Shown piece after piece: positions 7,189-10,053 of a stretch of DNA of 10,053 bases. The translations under genes were made by a program, and so were the position numbers. The stretch spans positions 1 to 10,053 of the forward strand of contig JAGSHA010000090.1 in assembly GCA_023954795.1 (NCBI GenBank), given 5' to 3'. Position 1 is the stretch's first letter. Each line of letters opens with the position of its first letter. The notes beneath the pieces are model-generated. The model made no database searches. It saw only the letters and a list, made by a program, of their open reading frames with translations, and was not told the origin of the DNA. This DNA is from Oceanospirillaceae bacterium. GTDB lineage: Bacteria; Pseudomonadota; Gammaproteobacteria; Pseudomonadales; Balneatricaceae.

Positions 7189-8151
7189 TTGGGCGTGCTT
7201 GTTACCGGAGCAAATGGCTTTTTGGGGCGCGCAGCCGTCCAGTATCTGTGTGAATTCACAGAGCATCATGTGTCGTGTGCGGTACGTTCCCCTCTCTCTG
7301 CCGAATCCCTCTCCTCCTCGAACCTTCCTGTTCATGTCGTGGGTGAGATCAGTGCTGAAACTGATTGGCGCTCTGCCTTGAAAGGGGTTCACTGTGTCGT
7401 ACATTGTGCGGCCAGAGTTCATGTGATGAAGGAAGCCTTAGATGCAGAGGATCTTTTCACAAGGGTCAACGTGGAGGGTACTCTGCAGTTGGCAGAACAG
7501 GCGGCCACTGCGGGTGTAAAACGATTTATTTTTATCAGTACGATAAAAGTGAATGGCGAGTCATCTACACCCCATCATCCCTTTACCCCTGAGGCTAAAG
7601 CCATGCCAGAAGGGGCATACGCAGTATCGAAGTACGAAGCGGAACAAGCCTTGCGTGCGTTGTCAGAGAGAACGGGTATGGAGCTTGTCATTATCCGTCC
7701 TCCACTCGTTTATGGTCCTGGGGTGAAGGCAAATTTCCTGTCGATGGTACGTTGGCTCTCTAAGGGGATACCTTTGCCTTTAGGTGCAGTGAATAATAAG
7801 CGCAGTCTGGTTTACGTCTACAACTTGGTTGACCTGATAAAAACATGTATTGATCACCCCGGAGCGCCAGGACAAGTGTTCCTCGTCAGTGATGATGAAG
7901 ACCTTTCTATTCATGAACTCCTGCGAAGGACTGGCTCCGCCTTAGGAAAGAACGTGAGACTTATGAAGGTCCCCGTTGTGCTTCTGAGGGCTTCAGCGCG
8001 TTTAATTGGTAAAGATGCGCAGGTCTCCCGACTTTGTGATTCATTAAGTGCTGATATTTCCAAAACAAAACGCCTATTGGAATGGGCTCCCCCGGTGTCT
8101 GTGGATAAAGGTTTGTCTGAAACAGTGGCTGAGCTTCGGGAGACGTATTGA
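7189..8151 (+). CDS. wbpV: NAD-dependent sugar epimerase/dehydratase, WbpV-like
   Basis: The 320-residue protein is an extended short-chain dehydrogenase acting on a nucleotide sugar, most likely a UDP-N-acetylhexosamine derivative. The NAD-binding loop GANGFLG spans residues 7-13, VHCAARVHVM (71-80) follows the fourth strand, FISTIKVNGE (115-124) carries the catalytic Ser/Thr, and YAVSK gives Tyr144 and Lys148. IIRPPLVYGPGVKANF (168-183) is typical of the GalE-like group. The name WbpV rests mostly on context: in Pseudomonas O-antigen clusters a similar epimerase precedes wbpL and wbpM, and WbpV is associated with forming the acetamido sugar that WbpL loads. Substrate and product cannot be determined here; 4-epimerase and 4-keto-reductase activities are both possible. 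Its TGA overlaps the proposed TTG start of the next gene by two bases. Confidence 0.88.
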   Translation: MGVLVTGANGFLGRAAVQYLCEFTEHHVSCAVRSPLSAESLSSSNLPVHVVGEISAETDWRSALKGVHCVVHCAARVHVMKEALDAEDLFTRVNVEGTLQLAEQAATAGVKRFIFISTIKVNGESSTPHHPFTPEAKAMPEGAYAVSKYEAEQALRALSERTGMELVIIRPPLVYGPGVKANFLSMVRWLSKGIPLPLGAVNNKRSLVYVYNLVDLIKTCIDHPGAPGQVFLVSDDEDLSIHELLRRTGSALGKNVRLMKVPVVLLRASARLIGKDAQVSRLCDSLSADISKTKRLLEWAPPVSVDKGLSETVAELRETY

Positions 8152-9191
8152 ATATGACTATCGTTGTCTTCTGTCTTACCGCGTTTGTGGCCACGATGAT
8201 CCTGACGGGGGCGATCAGGCAGGCTGCTTTAAAGCGGCAGATCATGGATATCCCGAACAGTCGTAGTTCACATTCCGTCCCGACTCCCAGAGGGGGAGGT
8301 TTGGCTATTGTATCGGTACTACTCGTGATGTTTGCAGTCATGCCGATGTTGTATCCGGGTTTAGAGTTCTATGCCTGGTTGATTGTGGGGGCGTGTGCAC
8401 CCGTGGCTCTTATTGGGTTATGGGATGATTTTCATCACGTAGCCGCGCGCTGGAGACTGCTGGTTCATTTTGTGTCGTTATCGTTTGCCGTTATCTATCT
8501 GGGCAATATACCGGCGATTTCGCTGTTTGGTCACAGTTATGAACCCGGTTTTTTGATTGCAGCGGCGGCAGTACTGTCGATGGTGTGGTTGTTAAATCTG
8601 TTCAACTTTATGGATGGGATTGACGGCATTGCTGCGATGGAAGTGATTACGGTAGGGATTGCCATTGCCTTGATCAGCTGGATAGTTAAGGGTGATTCCT
8701 TATACTGGATATTACCTTTGGTGATGGCGTTCTCGGCAGCGGGTTTTATGGTATGGAATTTTCCGCCTGCCAAGATTTTCATGGGTGACGTAGGCAGTGG
8801 GTTTATTGGCGCTCTGCTGGGGGTCCTTGTGATCTCCGCAAGCTGGGTGGATCAGTCTCTGCTTTGGGCCTGGATAATCCTGTTAGGGGTGTTTGTTGTT
8901 GATGCGACGGTGACACTTCTGAGACGTTTGCTGCGAGGAGATAAAGTTTATCAGGCGCATCGTAGTCACGCTTATCAGTACGCCAGCCGTCTTTATGGCA
9001 GTCATCTTCCAGTGACTATTGCCGTTGGGACGATCAATCTGCTTTTCTTGCTGCCAGTCGCATTACTTGTAGCGTTCCAAAAGCTTGATGGCGCGGTGGG
9101 TGTTATTGTCGCTTACTTGCCGTTAATACTTCTGGCCCTTTATTTCAAATCAGGTGACACTGAAGAACACCAGCTATTGGCTGGAAAATAA
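8148..9191 (+). CDS. wbpL: Undecaprenyl-phosphate sugar-1-phosphate transferase, WbpL/WecA family
   Basis: This polytopic inner-membrane enzyme transfers an N-acetylhexosamine-1-phosphate from a UDP-sugar to undecaprenyl phosphate, starting a lipid-linked glycan. The 347-residue protein shows about ten hydrophobic stretches and the family motifs in order: DIPNSRSSHSVPTPRGGG (34-51), LWDDFHH with Asp93-Asp94 (91-97), NFMDGIDG with Asp156 and Asp159 (153-160), FMGDVGSGF with Asp214 (211-219), and the cytoplasmic HRSHAYQ with His271 and His274 (271-277). The PNxRSSH-TPRGGG form is closer to WbpL than to enterobacterial WecA. GGGAG at 8138-8142 lies five bases before TTG 8148, but ATG 8154 is a good alternative that removes only two residues. 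Overlap with the epimerase stop suggests coupled translation. Sugar specificity (FucNAc, QuiNAc or GlcNAc) cannot be read. Confidence 0.95.
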   Translation: MNMTIVVFCLTAFVATMILTGAIRQAALKRQIMDIPNSRSSHSVPTPRGGGLAIVSVLLVMFAVMPMLYPGLEFYAWLIVGACAPVALIGLWDDFHHVAARWRLLVHFVSLSFAVIYLGNIPAISLFGHSYEPGFLIAAAAVLSMVWLLNLFNFMDGIDGIAAMEVITVGIAIALISWIVKGDSLYWILPLVMAFSAAGFMVWNFPPAKIFMGDVGSGFIGALLGVLVISASWVDQSLLWAWIILLGVFVVDATVTLLRRLLRGDKVYQAHRSHAYQYASRLYGSHLPVTIAVGTINLLFLLPVALLVAFQKLDGAVGVIVAYLPLILLALYFKSGDTEEHQLLAGK

Positions 9192-9205
9192 CTTCGCGGT
9201 CCACT

Positions 9206-10053
9206 ATGCAGCTAAATCAAATGACATCGGTCTTCGAGTGGTTTTTAAACCTCTCCAGATTTCAGAAGCGGATTTTCAGCGTTGCGGTGGATGTCTGTAT
9301 GCTGTTCTTCGCCTGTTGGTCAGCGATGGGTCTGCGTTTCGGTTCCTATAGCGGGATCCTGGATACCTACTGGTTGGCGTTTCTTCTGGCTCCGATGTGT
9401 GCAATCCCAGTGATGGTGCCGATGGGCTTGTATCGGGCCGTGATTCGCTATGTGGGTTATCGCGCGATATGGACGGTGGTGAGGGCGGTTACCTTTGGCG
9501 TATTGGCCTGGGTGGTGGCAGTAAGCCTGATCGATCTGCCAGCCCCCGTACCGCACTCCTCTTTTGTGATCTACTGGATGGCTGCGCTGGTGACAGTAGG
9601 CGGAACCCGTATATTGGGGCGCTGGATGTTCAGGCAGTTCACACCAGTGGGCCGTAGTTACAAAAACCGACATGCATGCCGGGCGCTGATCTATGGTGCG
9701 GGCGCTGCCGGTCAGCAGATGGCAACAGCATTGCTGATTAGTTCAGAGGTAAGTCCGGTTGGCTTTATTGACGATGACGCCTCAATACATGGCACCGAAA
9801 TTCTGGGTTTACGCGTTCATCGTCTGGGGGAGATTGAAGACCTGATAAGGCGCCTCGATGTTGATACTGTACTGCTGTCAATTCGTAACATTCCGGTGGC
9901 GCGTAAACGCGAGATTGTGCGCAGGCTTGAGCAGTATCATCTGAACGTTAAGGTAATGCCGACGTTGGGTGATGTGGCAAAAGGGCGTGTGCAGTTAAAC
10001 CATCTGTCCAATGTTGATGTGATTGATCTGCTCGGGCGTGACTCTGTCGCACC
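9206..10053 (+). CDS. wbpM: WbpM-type nucleotide-sugar 4,6-dehydratase, N-terminal part (partial)
   Basis: The open frame runs from ATG 9206 off the window end, giving 282 residues of a protein that is usually above 600. WbpM-type enzymes convert UDP-GlcNAc to a 4-keto-6-deoxy sugar on the cytoplasmic face of the inner membrane, feeding QuiNAc or FucNAc synthesis. Four hydrophobic segments (about 23-43, 55-75, 90-110 and 119-138) form the membrane anchor. A first Rossmann-like domain follows with ALIYGAGAAGQQ (160-171), VGFIDDD (185-191) and a stretch ending DVIDLLGRDSVA (271-282), all characteristic of the WbpM/FlaA1 long form. The window stops just before the catalytic dehydratase domain, so its active-site residues cannot be checked. 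No good ribosome binding site is visible; a second in-frame ATG at 9221 would remove five residues. The 14-base gap to the preceding gene indicates one operon. Confidence 0.93.
   Translation, partial: MQLNQMTSVFEWFLNLSRFQKRIFSVAVDVCMLFFACWSAMGLRFGSYSGILDTYWLAFLLAPMCAIPVMVPMGLYRAVIRYVGYRAIWTVVRAVTFGVLAWVVAVSLIDLPAPVPHSSFVIYWMAALVTVGGTRILGRWMFRQFTPVGRSYKNRHACRALIYGAGAAGQQMATALLISSEVSPVGFIDDDASIHGTEILGLRVHRLGEIEDLIRRLDVDTVLLSIRNIPVARKREIVRRLEQYHLNVKVMPTLGDVAKGRVQLNHLSNVDVIDLLGRDSVA

Noticed and set aside
9154..9351. Short + strand open frame bridging the end of wbpL and the start of wbpM
   Set aside because: It overlaps both real genes in another frame. The frame from 9206 gives a convincing WbpM N-terminus, so this one is a by-product.

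Overview
The window looks like chromosomal DNA of a gammaproteobacterium. By eye the GC content is moderate, roughly 50%. The right end carries an epimerase, a WbpL-type and a WbpM-type gene in that order, an arrangement known from Pseudomonas O-antigen loci. That suggests a Pseudomonas-like or marine relative (Pseudomonadales or Oceanospirillales in the old sense), but the species cannot be fixed from this sequence. All genes are on the + strand, coding density is very high, and no RNA gene, insertion sequence, CRISPR array or integrase was seen.

Left block (1-2551), dTDP-L-rhamnose synthesis and use: the 3' end of rmlA, then complete rmlC and rmlD, each joined to the previous gene by a one-base stop/start overlap. 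A family 2 glycosyltransferase follows seven bases after rmlD and may be a rhamnosyltransferase. rmlB is not in the window. A GC-rich hairpin with a T-rich tail just after the glycosyltransferase may end this transcript.

Middle block (2742-7138), a complete type I secretion system: a PrtD-type ABC exporter ATPase, a PrtE/HlyD-type membrane fusion protein and a TolC-family outer-membrane channel with its own signal peptide. The 190-base spacer before it holds a candidate extended -10 promoter. No gene for an exported substrate is visible in the window.

Right block (7189-10053), start of lipid-linked glycan synthesis: an NAD-dependent sugar epimerase (WbpV-like), an integral-membrane undecaprenyl-phosphate sugar-1-phosphate transferase (WbpL/WecA family), and the N-terminal part of a WbpM-type nucleotide-sugar 4,6-dehydratase, cut off by the window end before its catalytic domain.

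Together the outer blocks would supply dTDP-rhamnose, an acetamido-sugar precursor and the initiating transferase of an O-antigen or similar surface polysaccharide. The most notable point is the protein secretion system placed between these two halves. It recalls Caulobacter, where the S-layer protein exporter genes lie beside O-antigen genes, and rhizobial PrsDE, which exports glycanases that trim exopolysaccharide. A second pattern is that every gene start from 2742 to about 8150 appears to be GTG or TTG (one has a nearby ATG alternative), whereas the rhamnose block uses ATG.
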